A stretch of DNA of 64,000 nucleotides from Halomonas ventosae (GTDB lineage Bacteria > Pseudomonadota > Gammaproteobacteria > Pseudomonadales > Halomonadaceae): contig NZ_SNZJ01000025.1 in assembly GCF_004363555.1 (NCBI RefSeq), positions 1 to 64,000 on the forward strand, given 5' to 3'. The notes beneath the pieces were generated by a model that made no database searches, was not told where the DNA came from, and saw only the letters and a program-made list of their open reading frames with translations. The position numbers and the translations under genes were made by a program. How positions within the stretch are numbered: position 1 is the stretch's first letter; each line of letters opens with the position of its first letter. Below are positions 40,546 to 51,234 of this stretch, piece by piece.

Positions 40546-40815
40546 ATGGCACTGACAGCCGAGCAGAAGTCCGCAATCGTCAACGAGTACGGTCGTGGCG
40601 AGAACGACACCGGTTCCCCCGAAGTGCAGGTGGCCCTGCTGAGCGCCAACATCGATGGCCTGCAGGACCACTTCAAGACCAACAAGCAGGATCACCACTC
40701 CCGTCGTGGCCTGATCCGCATGGTCAACCAGCGCCGCAAGCTGCTGGACTACCTGAAGCGCAAGGACTTCGAGCGCTATCAGGCACTGATCCAGCGCCTG
40801 GGCCTGCGCCGCTAA
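40546..40815 (+). CDS. rpsO: 30S ribosomal protein S15
   Basis: This 89-residue primary 16S rRNA-binding protein has [20 protein letters not shown] and [21 protein letters not shown], typical of the four-helix S15. GGAGAG precedes the ATG. The leader contains related segments GCAAATATGC and GCATATTGC that could pair. S15 represses its own translation in E. coli, but the fold here is not established. Confidence 0.98.
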   Translation: MALTAEQKSAIVNEYGRGENDTGSPEVQVALLSANIDGLQDHFKTNKQDHHSRRGLIRMVNQRRKLLDYLKRKDFERYQALIQRLGLRR

Positions 40816-40838
40816 GCGACGCATCCCACGCGGTAACG

Positions 40839-40868
40839 AAACGGGCAGCCTTCGGGCTGCCCGTTTTG
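40839..40868 (+). terminator. Terminator after rpsO
   Basis: AAACGGGCAGCC-TTCG-GGCTGCCCGTTT followed by TGT is a strong 12-bp stem with a stable tetraloop. Confidence 0.85.
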
Positions 40869-41151
40869 TATTGGTAAGTATGAGATTTCAAATAGTTATT
40901 GGAGTCATGAAAAGCGAGGGGCGCTGGGGGCAAGTCGAAGAGGAGATCCTACGCCATGGAGGGCGTCGGTAGCGTACAGGGAAGTATTCACAGCGCCTCC
41001 TCGAAGGCTTGCCGCCAGATCAGGCCCGAGCGACGAATGCTGATGCGATACCCAGGAAATGCCGCTATCTGGTGGCCGCGGGGCGCGTCAACCCCTAAAA
41101 TGGTCGCCGAGTCAAAACGACCCAAACACAGAAAAGTTGAAGGAAGTCGCC
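40869..41151 (+). other. pnp leader/promoter region
   Basis: No gene is supported here. The 283 bp should hold the pnp promoter and leader. An imperfect hairpin (CTACGCC with GGCGT-GTAG) lies near 40949-40973. In E. coli the pnp leader is cut by RNase III to allow autoregulation; a similar long duplex is not obvious by eye. Confidence 0.4.
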
Positions 41152-43287
41152 GTGAACCCGGTCAAGAAAACGTTTCAGTACGGTCGCAGCACCGTCACCC
41201 TGGAAACTGGGCGCATTGCCCGCCAGGCTACCGGTGCCGTGATGGTCACCATGGACGACACCGTGGTGCTGTGCACCGTGGTGGCGAGGAAGGAGGCCAA
41301 CCCTGCGCAGCCCTTCTTCCCGCTCTCCGTCCACTATCAGGAGAAGACCTACGCGGTCGGCAAGATTCCCGGCGGCTTCTTCAAGCGCGAGGGGCGTCCC
41401 ACCGAGAAGGAGACCCTCACCTCGCGGCTGATCGACCGCCCGATCCGCCCGCTCTTCCCCAAGGGCTTCATGAACGAGGTGCAGGTGGTCTGCTCGGTGC
41501 TCTCCACCGACCGCAACCATGACCCGGACATCGCCGCGATGCTCGGCACCTCCGCCGCCCTGGCCATCTCCGGCGTGCCCTTCAATGGCCCGATCGGCGC
41601 CGCACGCGTGGGCTTCACCGAGGACAATGGCTACTTCCTCAACCCCACCGTCGAGGAGCTGACCGGCTCCGAGCTCAACATGGTGGTCGCCGGGACCGAG
41701 AAGGCGGTGCTGATGGTCGAGTCCGAGGCCAACGAGCTGCTCGAGGACGAGATGCTCGGCGCCGTGCTCTACGCCCACCAGGAGATGCAGGTAGCCATCC
41801 AGGCCATCAACGAGCTGACCGCCGAGGCCGGCAAGCCCAGGTGGGAGTGGCAGCCGGCCGCCGAGAATGTCGCCCTCAAGGGTGCCATGGCCGATGCCTT
41901 CGAGCAGAAGGTCGGCGATGCCTATCGCATTACCGACAAGATGGCCCGCCAGGACGCCCTGGCCGCCCTCAAGGATCAGGCGGTGGAGCAGTTCGCCGGC
42001 GAGGAAGAGGGCAAGTACGACGCCGACGAGGTCAAGGGCGCCTTCGCCGGGCTGGAGAAGCGCGTGGTGCGTTCGCGCGTGGTCAAGGGCGAGCCGCGCA
42101 TCGATGGCCGTGACCACAAGACCGTGCGTCCGCTCTCCATCGAGGTCGGCACCCTGCCCAAGACCCATGGCTCGGCGATCTTCACCCGCGGCGAGACCCA
42201 GGCGATCGTGGTGGCGACGCTGGGCACCCTGCGCGACTCCCAGCTGATCGAGTCGCTGGAGGGCGAGCGCAAGGACCGCTTCCTGCTGCACTACAACTTC
42301 CCCCCCTACAGCGTGGGCGAGGCCGGCTTCATGGGCGGCCCGAAGCGCCGCGAGATCGGCCACGGCCGCCTGGCGCGCCGCGGCGTGCAGGCGATGCTGC
42401 CCGACGAGGCGGAGTTCCCCTACACCATCCGTGTGGTCTCCGAGATCACCGAGTCCAACGGCTCGAGCTCCATGGCCTCGGTGTGCGGTTCGTCGCTGGC
42501 GCTGATGGATGCCGGCGTACCGATGAAGGCCCCGGTGGCCGGCATCGCCATGGGCCTGGTCAAGGACGAGGACGGCTTCGCCGTGCTCACCGACATCCTG
42601 GGTGACGAGGACCACCTCGGCGACATGGACTTCAAGGTGGCCGGCAGCGCCGAGGGCGTCACCGCCCTGCAGATGGACATCAAGATCGAGGGCATCAACG
42701 AGGAGATCATGGAGGTGGCCCTGCAGCAGGCCTATGACGCCCGCCAGCAGATCCTCGAGCAGATGAACACGGTGATCGCCCAGAGCCGTGCCGAGGTCTC
42801 CGAGAACGCCCCCTCGATGGCGACCATCAAGATCGACCCGGAGAAGATCCGCGACGTCATCGGCAAGGGCGGCGCCACCATCCGCAAGATCTGCGAGGAT
42901 ACCGGCGCCTCCATCGACCTGGACGACGACGGCACCGTGCGCATCTATGCCGAGGACAAGTCGGCGGCCAAGGCGGCCATCGACACCGTGCTGGCGATCA
43001 CCGCCGAGCCCGAGATCGGCAAGCTCTACCGCGGCAAGGTGGTGCGCATCGCCGACTTCGGCGCCTTCGTCAACATCATGCCGGGCACCGACGGCCTGGT
43101 GCACATCTCGCAGATCGTGCCGGAGCGGGTCAACGACGTGCGCGACTTCCTCAACGAGGGTGACGAGATCGTGGTCAAGGTGCTCGACATCGACAACCGC
43201 AACCGGGTGAAGCTCACCATCAAGGAGATCACCCCGGAAGAGAAGGCGGCGTTCGAGGCCGAGGAGGCCGCCGAGCCCGCGCTGTAA
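41152..43287 (+). CDS. pnp: Polyribonucleotide nucleotidyltransferase (PNPase)
   Basis: This 711-residue 3'-to-5' phosphorolytic exoribonuclease is the same length as the E. coli protein. It has two RNase PH-like domains, with [14 protein letters not shown] in the first and the catalytic [19 protein letters not shown] segment in the second. A KH domain ([13 protein letters not shown]) and a C-terminal S1 domain ([21 protein letters not shown]) follow. The GTG at 41152 has AAGGAAG upstream and gives the normal [11 protein letters not shown] start. Confidence 0.98.
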   Translation: MNPVKKTFQYGRSTVTLETGRIARQATGAVMVTMDDTVVLCTVVARKEANPAQPFFPLSVHYQEKTYAVGKIPGGFFKREGRPTEKETLTSRLIDRPIRPLFPKGFMNEVQVVCSVLSTDRNHDPDIAAMLGTSAALAISGVPFNGPIGAARVGFTEDNGYFLNPTVEELTGSELNMVVAGTEKAVLMVESEANELLEDEMLGAVLYAHQEMQVAIQAINELTAEAGKPRWEWQPAAENVALKGAMADAFEQKVGDAYRITDKMARQDALAALKDQAVEQFAGEEEGKYDADEVKGAFAGLEKRVVRSRVVKGEPRIDGRDHKTVRPLSIEVGTLPKTHGSAIFTRGETQAIVVATLGTLRDSQLIESLEGERKDRFLLHYNFPPYSVGEAGFMGGPKRREIGHGRLARRGVQAMLPDEAEFPYTIRVVSEITESNGSSSMASVCGSSLALMDAGVPMKAPVAGIAMGLVKDEDGFAVLTDILGDEDHLGDMDFKVAGSAEGVTALQMDIKIEGINEEIMEVALQQAYDARQQILEQMNTVIAQSRAEVSENAPSMATIKIDPEKIRDVIGKGGATIRKICEDTGASIDLDDDGTVRIYAEDKSAAKAAIDTVLAITAEPEIGKLYRGKVVRIADFGAFVNIMPGTDGLVHISQIVPERVNDVRDFLNEGDEIVVKVLDIDNRNRVKLTIKEITPEEKAAFEAEEAAEPAL

Positions 43288-43328
43288 GCGACCGCCTTCG
43301 GCGAGCCGCAAGCGCCAAGGCGCAAGGA

Positions 43329-43369
43329 AAACCGCCGTCAGGGTCATGCCCTGGCGGCGGTTTCTTGTA
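43329..43369 (+). terminator. Terminator of pnp
   Basis: AAACCGCCGTCAGGG pairs with CCCTGGCGGCGGTTT (one G-U) and is followed by CTTGT. Confidence 0.8.
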
Positions 43370-43380
43370 TGTAGGAGGCC

Positions 43381-43416
43381 GAAAAGAACATGCCCCGGGA
43401 CGAATCCCGGGGCATG
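43381..43416 (-). terminator. Terminator for the leftward thiolase gene
   Basis: CATGCCCCGGG-ACGAAT-CCCGGGGCATG is followed, reading leftward, by TTCTTTTC. It lies beyond the heptamer array from the thiolase stop. Confidence 0.8.
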
Positions 43417-43424
43417 CTGTCTGC

Positions 43425-43508
43425 TTGGCGCTTGGCGCTTGGCGCTTGGCGCTTGGCGCTTGGCGCTTGGCGCTTGGCGCTTGGCGCTTGGCGCTTGGCG
43501 CTTGGCGC
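43425..43508. repeat. Heptamer tandem repeat (TTGGCGC)12
   Basis: Twelve perfect 7-bp copies occupy the space between the thiolase terminator and its stop codon, ending 3 bases from the stop. Perfect identity of all copies suggests recent slippage. It does not encode protein. Confidence 0.97.
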
Positions 43509-43511
43509 TTT

Positions 43512-44687
43512 TTAGCGCTCGATGGCCAGCGCCACGCCCTGTCCGCCGCCGATGCACAGCGTCGCCAGGCCCTTCTTGGCATCGCGGGCGATCATCTCGT
43601 GGACCAGGGTCACCAGGATGCGGCAGCCGGAGGCGCCGATGGGGTGGCCGATGGCGATGGCGCCGCCGTTGACGTTGATCTTGGACGCATCCCAGCCGAG
43701 CTCCTTGTTGACGGAGAGGGCCTGGGCGGCGAAGGCCTCGTTGGCCTCGATCAGGTCCAGGTCATCCAGGCTCCAGCCGGCCTTCTCGAGGCAGCGGCGG
43801 GTGGCCGGCGCCGGGCCGATACCCATGATGGAGGGTTCGACACCGGCGTTGCTGTAGGCCTTGATGCGGGCCAGCGGCTCCAGGCCCAGCGCCTTGGCCT
43901 TCTCGGCGGAGCACAGCATCACCACGGCGGCGCCATCGTTGATGGAGGAGGCGTTGCCGGCGGTGACGGTGCCGTCCTTCTTGAAGGCCGGGCGCATGCC
44001 GGCGAGCTTCTCGGCGGTGACGTCACGCGGGCCCTCGTCGGTGTCGAAGACCACCGGGTCGCCCTTGCGCTGGGGAATCTCGATCGGGACGATCTGCCCC
44101 TTGAACTTGCCCTCGCGGATGGCGGCCGCGGCCTTCTGCTGGGAACCGGCGGCGAACTCGTCCATCTCCTCGCGGGTGATGCCGTACTTCTCCGCCAGGT
44201 TCTCGGCGGTGATGCCCATGTGGTAGTTGTTGAAGGCATCCCACAGGCCGTCGTGGACCATGGTGTCGATGGCCTTCCAGTCGCCCATGCGCTGGCCGGT
44301 ACGCGAGTTGGGCAGCACGTGGGGCGAGGCGGACATGTTCTCCTGGCCGCCGGCGATGATCAGCTCGGCGTCGCCGAGCATGATGGCCTGGGCACCCAGG
44401 TGCAGGGCCTTGAGGCCCGACCCGCACACCTTGTTGATGGTCATGGCCGGCACGGCGTCCGGCAGGCCGGCCTTGATGGAGGCCTGGCGGGCGGGGTTCT
44501 GGCCGACGCCGGCGGTGAGCACCTGGCCGAGCAGTACCTCGTCGACCTGGTCCCCGGCCACACCGGTAGAGGACAGGATGTCCTTGATGACATGGGCACC
44601 CAGGTCGCTGGCGGGAATGCCGGCCAGGGAGCCACCGAAGGTGCCGACGGCGGTGCGGCGAGCGGCAACAATCACCACGTCTTGCAT
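43512..44687 (-). CDS. Acetyl-CoA C-acetyltransferase (thiolase)
   Basis: This 391-residue thiolase condenses two acetyl-CoA to acetoacetyl-CoA, or the reverse. Catalytic Cys is in [10 protein letters not shown] (about residue 88). NEAFAAQ and [10 protein letters not shown] contribute the His, and CIGGGQGVA is at the C-terminus. AGGAG precedes the ATG at 44687. Halomonads store polyhydroxybutyrate, so a PhaA role is possible, but no pha genes lie beside it; AtoB-type ketone metabolism is equally possible. Confidence 0.93.
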   Translation of the reverse strand: MQDVVIVAARRTAVGTFGGSLAGIPASDLGAHVIKDILSSTGVAGDQVDEVLLGQVLTAGVGQNPARQASIKAGLPDAVPAMTINKVCGSGLKALHLGAQAIMLGDAELIIAGGQENMSASPHVLPNSRTGQRMGDWKAIDTMVHDGLWDAFNNYHMGITAENLAEKYGITREEMDEFAAGSQQKAAAAIREGKFKGQIVPIEIPQRKGDPVVFDTDEGPRDVTAEKLAGMRPAFKKDGTVTAGNASSINDGAAVVMLCSAEKAKALGLEPLARIKAYSNAGVEPSIMGIGPAPATRRCLEKAGWSLDDLDLIEANEAFAAQALSVNKELGWDASKINVNGGAIAIGHPIGASGCRILVTLVHEMIARDAKKGLATLCIGGGQGVALAIER

Positions 44688-44862
44688 GGGAGATACTCCT
44701 GAAGAATGACTAGCGGGCTTGCGGCCGTGTCTGTAGGACAACCTGAGCTCGAACACGTCTCAGACAGAGCCGGGTCTTCCAGCATAGGGGACCTTTGTGC
44801 GTCGCGGCAATGCTTCCATGGCCGAATGCGCGGGGGGATGGCAGGGGGAGAGGCGAGCAGGA

Positions 44863-44890
44863 GCCGCGGCACCCCGCAGGGTGCCGTGGC
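44863..44890 (-). terminator. Hairpin after panD
   Basis: A 12-bp stem GCCGCGGCACCC/GGGTGCCGTGGC (one G-U pair) lies 10 bp past the panD stop. No T-run follows, so termination is only likely. Confidence 0.55.
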
Positions 44891-44899
44891 AGGCGGGCG

Positions 44900-45280
44900 T
44901 CAGGCCAGCTGGACGGGGATGGCGTTGCTGGTGTGGCTGACGACATTGCCCTCCTGGAGGTAGACCAGGGCTGGATGGTGGTTTTCCAGTTCGGCGTCGC
45001 TGTAGTGGGCGTAGCTGCAGATGATCACACGCTGCCCTTCGCTGGCCAGGTGGGCCGCGGCACCGTTCACCGAGATGATCCTCGAGCCCTCTTCCGCGCG
45101 GATGGCGTAGGTGGTGAAGCGCTGGCCGTTCTCGACGTTGTAGATCTGGATCTGCTCGTTCTCGCGGATACCGGACATGTCGAGCAGCTCGCCGTCGATG
45201 GCGCAGGAGCCCTCGTAGTTGAGCACGGCGTGGGTGACGCGGGCCATGTGCAGCTTGGCCTTGAGCATGATGGTCTGCAT
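44900..45280 (-). CDS. panD: Aspartate 1-decarboxylase (pyruvoyl enzyme)
   Basis: This 126-residue proenzyme makes beta-alanine from aspartate for pantothenate synthesis. The self-cleavage site Gly24-Ser25 lies in YEGSCAID, and [11 protein letters not shown] is conserved. It is the last gene of the leftward panB-panC-panD run, 36 bp after panC. An ATG four codons in is an alternative start. Confidence 0.96.
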   Translation of the reverse strand: MQTIMLKAKLHMARVTHAVLNYEGSCAIDGELLDMSGIRENEQIQIYNVENGQRFTTYAIRAEEGSRIISVNGAAAHLASEGQRVIICSYAHYSDAELENHHPALVYLQEGNVVSHTSNAIPVQLA

Positions 45281-45316
45281 GGAGCGTAGGTTCCTCTGTT
45301 TGACCGCGCCACGCCC

Positions 45317-46165
45317 TCAGCGTGGCAGGGTCAGGCTCAGGTTATCGATCAGGCGGGTCGGGCCCAGGCGCGCCGCGGCGAGCAGCACCGCCTCTCGGGT
45401 GGTGGCGGTGACCGGCCCCAGGTCGGCGTCGCGAAGCTCGAGGTAGTCCGGCGCGAAGCCGGCCTCCCCCAGCCGGGCGAGGCCGTCATCCAAGGCCGGC
45501 GCGACCTCACCGCCGGCCTCCAGGGCGTCGCGCAGCGAGCACAGGGTGCGATAGAGCGCCGGGGCGATGGCACGCTGCTCGGCGTCCAGATAGCCGTTGC
45601 GCGAGGAGAGGGCCAGGCCGTCCTCAGCGCGCACGATGGGTACGCCGACGATCTCCACGGGGAGGTGCAGGTCGGCCACCAGGCGGCGGATCACCGCCAG
45701 CTGCTGGTAGTCCTTCTCGCCGAAGCAGGCCACGTCGGGCTGCACCAGGTTGAAGAGCATGGTGACGACGGTGGCGACGCCGTCGAAGTGCCCGGGCCGG
45801 TCGCCTCCGCAGAGCCCCTCGCTCACCTCAGGGACGCACACCCGGGTCTGGGCAGCGAGGCCGCGCGGGTAGACGGTTATCGTCTCGGGGGCGAACAGCA
45901 GGTCGCAGCCGGCCTCCTCGAGCTTCGCCTGGTCCTCGGCGAGGGTCCGCGGGTAGGCCTCCAGGTCCTCGCCGGCCCCGAACTGCAGCGGATTGACGAA
46001 GATGGTCGCCACCACCACGTCGCCCCGGCGACGCGCCTCCGCCACCAGGGCCAGGTGGCCGTCGTGCAGGTTGCCCATGGTCGGCACCAGGGCGATGCGC
46101 TGGCCGCGGCGACGGAATTCGTCCAGGGCCTCGCGCAGGGGCGGAATCTCTCGCAGGGTACGCAT
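45317..46165 (-). CDS. panC: Pantothenate synthetase
   Basis: This 282-residue enzyme joins pantoate and beta-alanine with ATP. The HIGH-like motif is [10 protein letters not shown] and the KMSKS-like region is [18 protein letters not shown] is typical. The ATG at 46165 has GAGGAG 9 bases upstream. It sits 25 bp after panB. Confidence 0.96.
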   Translation of the reverse strand: MRTLREIPPLREALDEFRRRGQRIALVPTMGNLHDGHLALVAEARRRGDVVVATIFVNPLQFGAGEDLEAYPRTLAEDQAKLEEAGCDLLFAPETITVYPRGLAAQTRVCVPEVSEGLCGGDRPGHFDGVATVVTMLFNLVQPDVACFGEKDYQQLAVIRRLVADLHLPVEIVGVPIVRAEDGLALSSRNGYLDAEQRAIAPALYRTLCSLRDALEAGGEVAPALDDGLARLGEAGFAPDYLELRDADLGPVTATTREAVLLAAARLGPTRLIDNLSLTLPR

Positions 46166-46190
46166 CGCGGCGAGCTCCTCGAAACGCGGC

Positions 46191-46982
46191 TTAGAAACAG
46201 TGCTCCTGGGCGGGGAAGCGGCGGGCCTTGACGTCCTCGTGGTAGCGGCGGAAGGCGCCCGGGATATCGTCGGCATCGACCATGAAGTTCTTCACGAAAC
46301 GTGGCGTGCGCCCGTGGGTCACCCCCAGCACGTCGTGCATCACCAGGATCTGGCCATCGGTGTCGGGGCCCGCGCCGATGCCGATCACCGGCACCTCCAG
46401 CGCCTCGCTCACCGCCCGGCCCAGGCTTGCCGGCACGCACTCGAGCAGGATCACCGAGGCGCCGGCCTCGACCAGGGCGCGGGCATCCTCGAGGATCCGG
46501 GTCGCCTGCTCGGCCTCACGCCCCTGCACCTTGTAGCCGCCCAGCTGGTAGACCGACTGGGGGGTCAGGCCGAGGTGGGCGCAGACCGGCACGCCGCGCC
46601 GCGTCAGCTCGCGGATGCCATCTGCCATCCAGGCCTCGCCCTCGACCTTGACCAGCTCGGCCCCGGCACGCATCAGCGCGCCGGCATCCTGGAGCAGCCG
46701 CTCGGTGCTCGAGTTGCTCATGAAGGGCAGGTCGACCATCAGCAGGCTGGCGCCCTTGCCGCGGGCCACGCAGCGGGTGTGGTAGCAGACCTCGTCGAGG
46801 GTCACCGGCAGGGTGCTGGCGTGGCCCTGCAGGACCATGCCCAGGGAGTCGCCCACCAGCAGCACCTCGATGCCGGCCTCTCCGGCCGCACGGGCGAAGG
46901 AGGCGTCATAGGCGGTCAGGCAGCTGAACGGCTCACCGGCGCGCTTGAAGGCCTGCAGCGTGCTCAGGGTGACGGTTTTCAT
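46191..46982 (-). CDS. panB: 3-methyl-2-oxobutanoate hydroxymethyltransferase
   Basis: This 263-residue TIM-barrel enzyme catalyses the first committed step of pantothenate synthesis. The motifs are [35 protein letters not shown] and [14 protein letters not shown]. It follows folK after 115 bp, with a TGTTAC-type dyad in that gap. Confidence 0.97.
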   Translation of the reverse strand: MKTVTLSTLQAFKRAGEPFSCLTAYDASFARAAGEAGIEVLLVGDSLGMVLQGHASTLPVTLDEVCYHTRCVARGKGASLLMVDLPFMSNSSTERLLQDAGALMRAGAELVKVEGEAWMADGIRELTRRGVPVCAHLGLTPQSVYQLGGYKVQGREAEQATRILEDARALVEAGASVILLECVPASLGRAVSEALEVPVIGIGAGPDTDGQILVMHDVLGVTHGRTPRFVKNFMVDADDIPGAFRRYHEDVKARRFPAQEHCF

Positions 46983-47046
46983 GGCGTGCTCTCATCGTCG
47001 GGTCGTGGGAGGCCTCCGGGGGGCCTGCCTCGGTGTAACCCGAGAT

Positions 47047-47083
47047 TGTTACCCGAATCATGCCGAAGTGTCGATAGGTAACA
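47047..47083. promoter_or_regulatory. TGTTAC-N25-GTAACA dyad upstream of panB
   Basis: Inverted TGTTAC half-sites with a 25-bp spacer lie 65-101 bp upstream of panB. The same half-sites occur upstream of the CrcZ-like RNA. No sigma-54 promoter is visible before panB, so the function is uncertain. Confidence 0.35.
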
Positions 47084-47097
47084 GTCCGGGGTGTTTC

Positions 47098-47610
47098 TCA
47101 GCCCTGGGGTAACGCGTCTTGCGGTAACACGGGCCGCAGGTCCCATGCGTCGAGCCCGGCGGCCAGGTCTGCCAGGGGGCGACCGTCGAGTACCAGATGC
47201 GGCGCCAGCTCGGCCAGCGGCACCAGCACGAAGGCGCGCCGGGCCATCTCCGGATGGGGCAGCGTCAGGCGCGGCAGCGTGACCCGCCGGTCATCGAAGA
47301 GTAGCAGGTCCAGGTCCAGGGTCCGGGGGCCCCAGTGCCGGCCGCGTACGCGGCCATGGCGCTGTTCCAGGGCCTGCAGCTGGTCGAGCAGGGCGAGCGG
47401 CGAGAGCCGTGTCTCCAGCCGGGCCACGGCATTGATGTAGTCCGGCTGGTCGGCGGGCCCCACCGGCGCACTGGCATAGAGCTTTGATGCGGCGACCCGG
47501 CGGGTCAGGGGCAGTCGGTCGAGCTCGTCAAGGGCGCGCTCGACATGCGCCCGCGGGCCATCGAGGTTGCTGCCCAGGCCGATCCAGGCAGCGTGCCGTG
47601 GCGGGCTCAT
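47098..47610 (-). CDS. folK: 2-amino-4-hydroxy-6-hydroxymethyldihydropteridine pyrophosphokinase
   Basis: This 170-residue folate enzyme supplies the substrate for FolP. It has GLGSNLDGPRAHVERAL at the N-terminus, DYINAVARLET, the GPRTLDLDLLLFDD Mg/ATP site, and LPHPEMARRAFVLVPLAE. The ATG overlaps the pcnB stop (ATGA), the usual pcnB-folK coupling. Confidence 0.96.
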   Translation of the reverse strand: MSPPRHAAWIGLGSNLDGPRAHVERALDELDRLPLTRRVAASKLYASAPVGPADQPDYINAVARLETRLSPLALLDQLQALEQRHGRVRGRHWGPRTLDLDLLLFDDRRVTLPRLTLPHPEMARRAFVLVPLAELAPHLVLDGRPLADLAAGLDAWDLRPVLPQDALPQG

Positions 47611-49004
47611 GTGTCGCTCGCGGGGCCCCGCGGCTTGCGGCGGCGACGGCGGCGCTTGCGCGGCTGGCCACTGCCTGCCGGGTCGGCGCCGACCTTGCCC
47701 AGCAGGCGGCGCTGCTCGTGCTCGTCGGCCTGCTGGAAGGCGGTCCACCAGTCGCCCAGGCCGGGAGGAATCTCGCCGGCGCCTTCGCGCAGCAGCAGGA
47801 AGTCGTAGGCGGCCCGGAAGCGCGGGTGCTCGCGGGTCTGGAAGACGCGCTTGCCGCGGCGCAGCGGCAGCCGCTGCTGCAGGTCCCAGATGTCGCGCAT
47901 CGGCAGGCTGAAGCGCTTGGGGATGGAGATGTGCTGGAGCTGGCGCGAGACCACCTGCTGGGACGCCGCCTGGAGCGCGGGGATGGGTGGCATGCCATCG
48001 GCCTCGAGGATCGCCTGGCGCTGCTGGACGGGAGCCCAGAGCAGGGCGGCGAACAGGAAGGCCGGGGTCACCGGGCGGTCCTCGGCGATGCGCCGGTCGG
48101 TGCTCTCCAGCGCCAGCTCGACCAGGCGCTCGGCCCAGGGCAGCTCCTCCATGGCCTCGTCGGCCTCGGGGAAGAGCATCGCGAAGAGCCCGTAGTCGCG
48201 CAGCAGATGGAAGGTGGCCACACCCTGGCCGGCCATGAATAGCTTGAGCACCTCGTCGAACAGCCGCGCCGGGGGGATCTGCAGCAGCAGCGGCGCGGCG
48301 TCGTGGATGGGGGCCTCGGTGGCCGGGTCGAGGTGGAAGTCGAGCTTGGCGGCGAAGCGCACCGCCCTGAGCATCCTCACCGGGTCCTCGCGATAGCGGG
48401 TCGCCGGGTCGCCGATCAGCCGCAGGGTGCGGGCCTCGATGTCCTTTACGCCATTGGCGAAGTCGTGGATCGAGAAGTCGGCGATGTTGTAGTAGAGCGC
48501 ATTGACGGTGAAGTCGCGGCGCAGGGCGTCTTCCTCGATGTTGCCCCAGACATTGTCGCGCAGCAGCAGCCCATCGTCCGATTGCTGGGAGATATGGTCG
48601 GCGTGGTCATCGTTGGGCTTGCCGCGGAAGGTGGTGACCTCGATCACCTCGCGCCCGAAGCGGACATGCACGATGCGGAAGCGCCGGCCGATGATGCGCG
48701 AGTTGCGAAACAGGTCCTTGACCTGCTCCGGGGTGGCATCCGTGGCGACATCGAAGTCCTTGGGCATGTGGCCGAGCAGCGCATCGCGGATACACCCGCC
48801 CACCAGGAAGGCCTGGAAGCCGGCATTGTGAAGCCGGTAGAGCACCTTGAGGGCGGCGTCGCTGAAGTGCTGACGCGAGACAGGATGTTCCTGGCGGGGA
48901 ATGATGCGCGGCCCGGTGCTGCCGGCCGGCGCATCCTGAGGGCCGAAGAGCGACTTGATGCGCTCGCCCGGACTCTGCAGAAAGCGGGTAAAACCTTTGA
49001 TCAT
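47607..49004 (-). CDS. pcnB: Poly(A) polymerase I
   Basis: This 465-residue nucleotidyltransferase adds 3' poly(A) tails that promote RNA decay, partly via PNPase. LVGGCIRDALLG and KDFDVATDATPEQV hold the catalytic carboxylates. RYREDPVRMLRAVRFAAKL is conserved, and the C-terminus is Arg/Lys-rich. The ATG at 49004 gives the length of the E. coli protein; a GTG at 49061 lacks a ribosome-binding site. It is downstream of the CrcZ-like RNA. Confidence 0.95.
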   Translation of the reverse strand: MIKGFTRFLQSPGERIKSLFGPQDAPAGSTGPRIIPRQEHPVSRQHFSDAALKVLYRLHNAGFQAFLVGGCIRDALLGHMPKDFDVATDATPEQVKDLFRNSRIIGRRFRIVHVRFGREVIEVTTFRGKPNDDHADHISQQSDDGLLLRDNVWGNIEEDALRRDFTVNALYYNIADFSIHDFANGVKDIEARTLRLIGDPATRYREDPVRMLRAVRFAAKLDFHLDPATEAPIHDAAPLLLQIPPARLFDEVLKLFMAGQGVATFHLLRDYGLFAMLFPEADEAMEELPWAERLVELALESTDRRIAEDRPVTPAFLFAALLWAPVQQRQAILEADGMPPIPALQAASQQVVSRQLQHISIPKRFSLPMRDIWDLQQRLPLRRGKRVFQTREHPRFRAAYDFLLLREGAGEIPPGLGDWWTAFQQADEHEQRRLLGKVGADPAGSGQPRKRRRRRRKPRGPASDT

Positions 49005-49097
49005 GCGGCGATATCGACTCGCGGGACGCGGAAAGCGTTGAGTGTAGCCGACCACTGACACCTTGCAAAGCGCGGCACGGTGCCGAGGGCGGCCAGG

Positions 49098-49127
49098 AAG
49101 CAGAAAGGGGAGGCCGATGGCCTCCCC
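49098..49127 (-). terminator. Terminator of the CrcZ-like RNA
   Basis: GGGGAGGCC-ATC-GGCCTCCCC (leftward) is followed by TTTCTGCTT. It would end the sRNA about 95 bp before the pcnB start, with possible read-through into pcnB. Confidence 0.75.
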
Positions 49128-49604
49128 TGTAAGCAGGATGCAGCATCCCTGCTGCTGATTCTTCTTCGTGATGGCGCATCGCCCTGAATACGCACCACAG
49201 TCACCAAGGAGTGTTCAGGCAAGCGGTGTTGTTGTGTTTGTTGATGCTCCTGACGGCGACCGTCTCGTATTCAAAACAATAGTCCAACCACGACGGCATG
49301 GAAGCATGCCTCCTCCCGGCTTGTTGATCTTGTTGCCGGGAGTGCACCTCGACGGCCCGTTGTCATTGTTGGTCGGCCATACCTGGGTGCGTCGCGTCCT
49401 GATGGCTCCGGTGCTTCGAGCAGCTTGTTCTTGTTGGGGCCCGAAGGCCTCGCGCCGTGCCGATGCTGTTCTTGTTGTCGGCAAGCGCCGAAGTCGTAGG
49501 GGCCCGGGTGTCTTGTTGTTGTTGTCGGGTCGGGCCCTGTCACGCCTGGCTGTCCTGTTGTTGTTGTTGTTGGCAGCGGGTGACATCCGGATTTGTTTTT
49601 CTTG
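49098..49604 (-). ncRNA. crcZ: CrcZ-like small RNA (Hfq/Crc decoy)
   Basis: This gene-free region between cbrB and pcnB reads leftward as an RNA of about 500 nt. It runs from a sigma-54 promoter to a hairpin with a U-rich tail. It contains at least eight A-rich AANAAN tracts, for example AACAACAACAACAACA (about 49556-49572), AACAACAACAAG (49513-49524), and others near 49467, 49424, 49360, 49321, 49226 and 49160. Such CA motifs bind Hfq/Crc in Pseudomonas CrcZ, which has the same genomic position. The 5' end is inferred from the promoter. A frame reading as Asn-rich peptide comes from the CAA repeats. Confidence 0.8.
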
Positions 49605-49614
49605 CCCTAGATGT

Positions 49615-49630
49615 AGCAGGCGGCGTGCCA
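49615..49630 (-). promoter_or_regulatory. Sigma-54 promoter of the CrcZ-like RNA
   Basis: Leftward TGGCACGCCGCCTGCT has the invariant GG and GC separated by exactly 10 bases, matching the RpoN -24/-12 consensus. Transcription should begin near 49604. The neighbour CbrB is a sigma-54 activator. Confidence 0.85.
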
Positions 49631-49704
49631 TCGATAAATAAACTTATGAAAAACAGATGGTTGTGGTAGTTCGGAAAAGTTCACGCCTGGGTGAGGGGGT
49701 GGAG

Positions 49705-49755
49705 TGTTACCCGATCTGCCCCGTTGTGGGGCACGGGCTGTGTGGGAAGGTAACA
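49705..49755. promoter_or_regulatory. Candidate CbrB upstream activating site
   Basis: TGTTAC (49705-49710) and GTAACA (49750-49755) are inverted half-sites 39 bp apart. They lie about 75-140 bp upstream of the sigma-54 promoter. TGTTAC-type half-sites have been described for CbrB in Pseudomonas; the spacing here is wider than the compact palindrome I remember. Confidence 0.55.
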
Positions 49756-49845
49756 AATGGTGCGGAAGGGGTGTCGGGAAGGAGGGAGGGCAGGCCCGAG
49801 GACGATGCCGCGAGGCCTTGCACTATGGTCGCATGGCCAGCCGCC

Positions 49846-51211
<1,366 letters not shown>

Positions 51212-51234
<23 letters not shown>

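Noticed and set aside
43425..43508. Possible CRISPR array
   Set aside because: The 7-bp units are directly abutting with no spacers and there are no cas genes.
41095..43557. Long antisense frame over pnp running into the heptamer array
   Set aside because: The repeated segment translates to a simple heptapeptide-like pattern only because 7-bp repeats cycle through all frames; no ribosome-binding site or homology.
49005..49061. Upstream GTG extension of pcnB
   Set aside because: No ribosome-binding site; the ATG at 49004 gives the length of the E. coli protein.
49215..49631. Asn-rich 138-codon frame in the cbrB-pcnB gap
   Set aside because: Its poly-Asn comes from the CAA decoy repeats. The sigma-54 promoter, hairpin end and gene context point to a non-coding CrcZ-like RNA.
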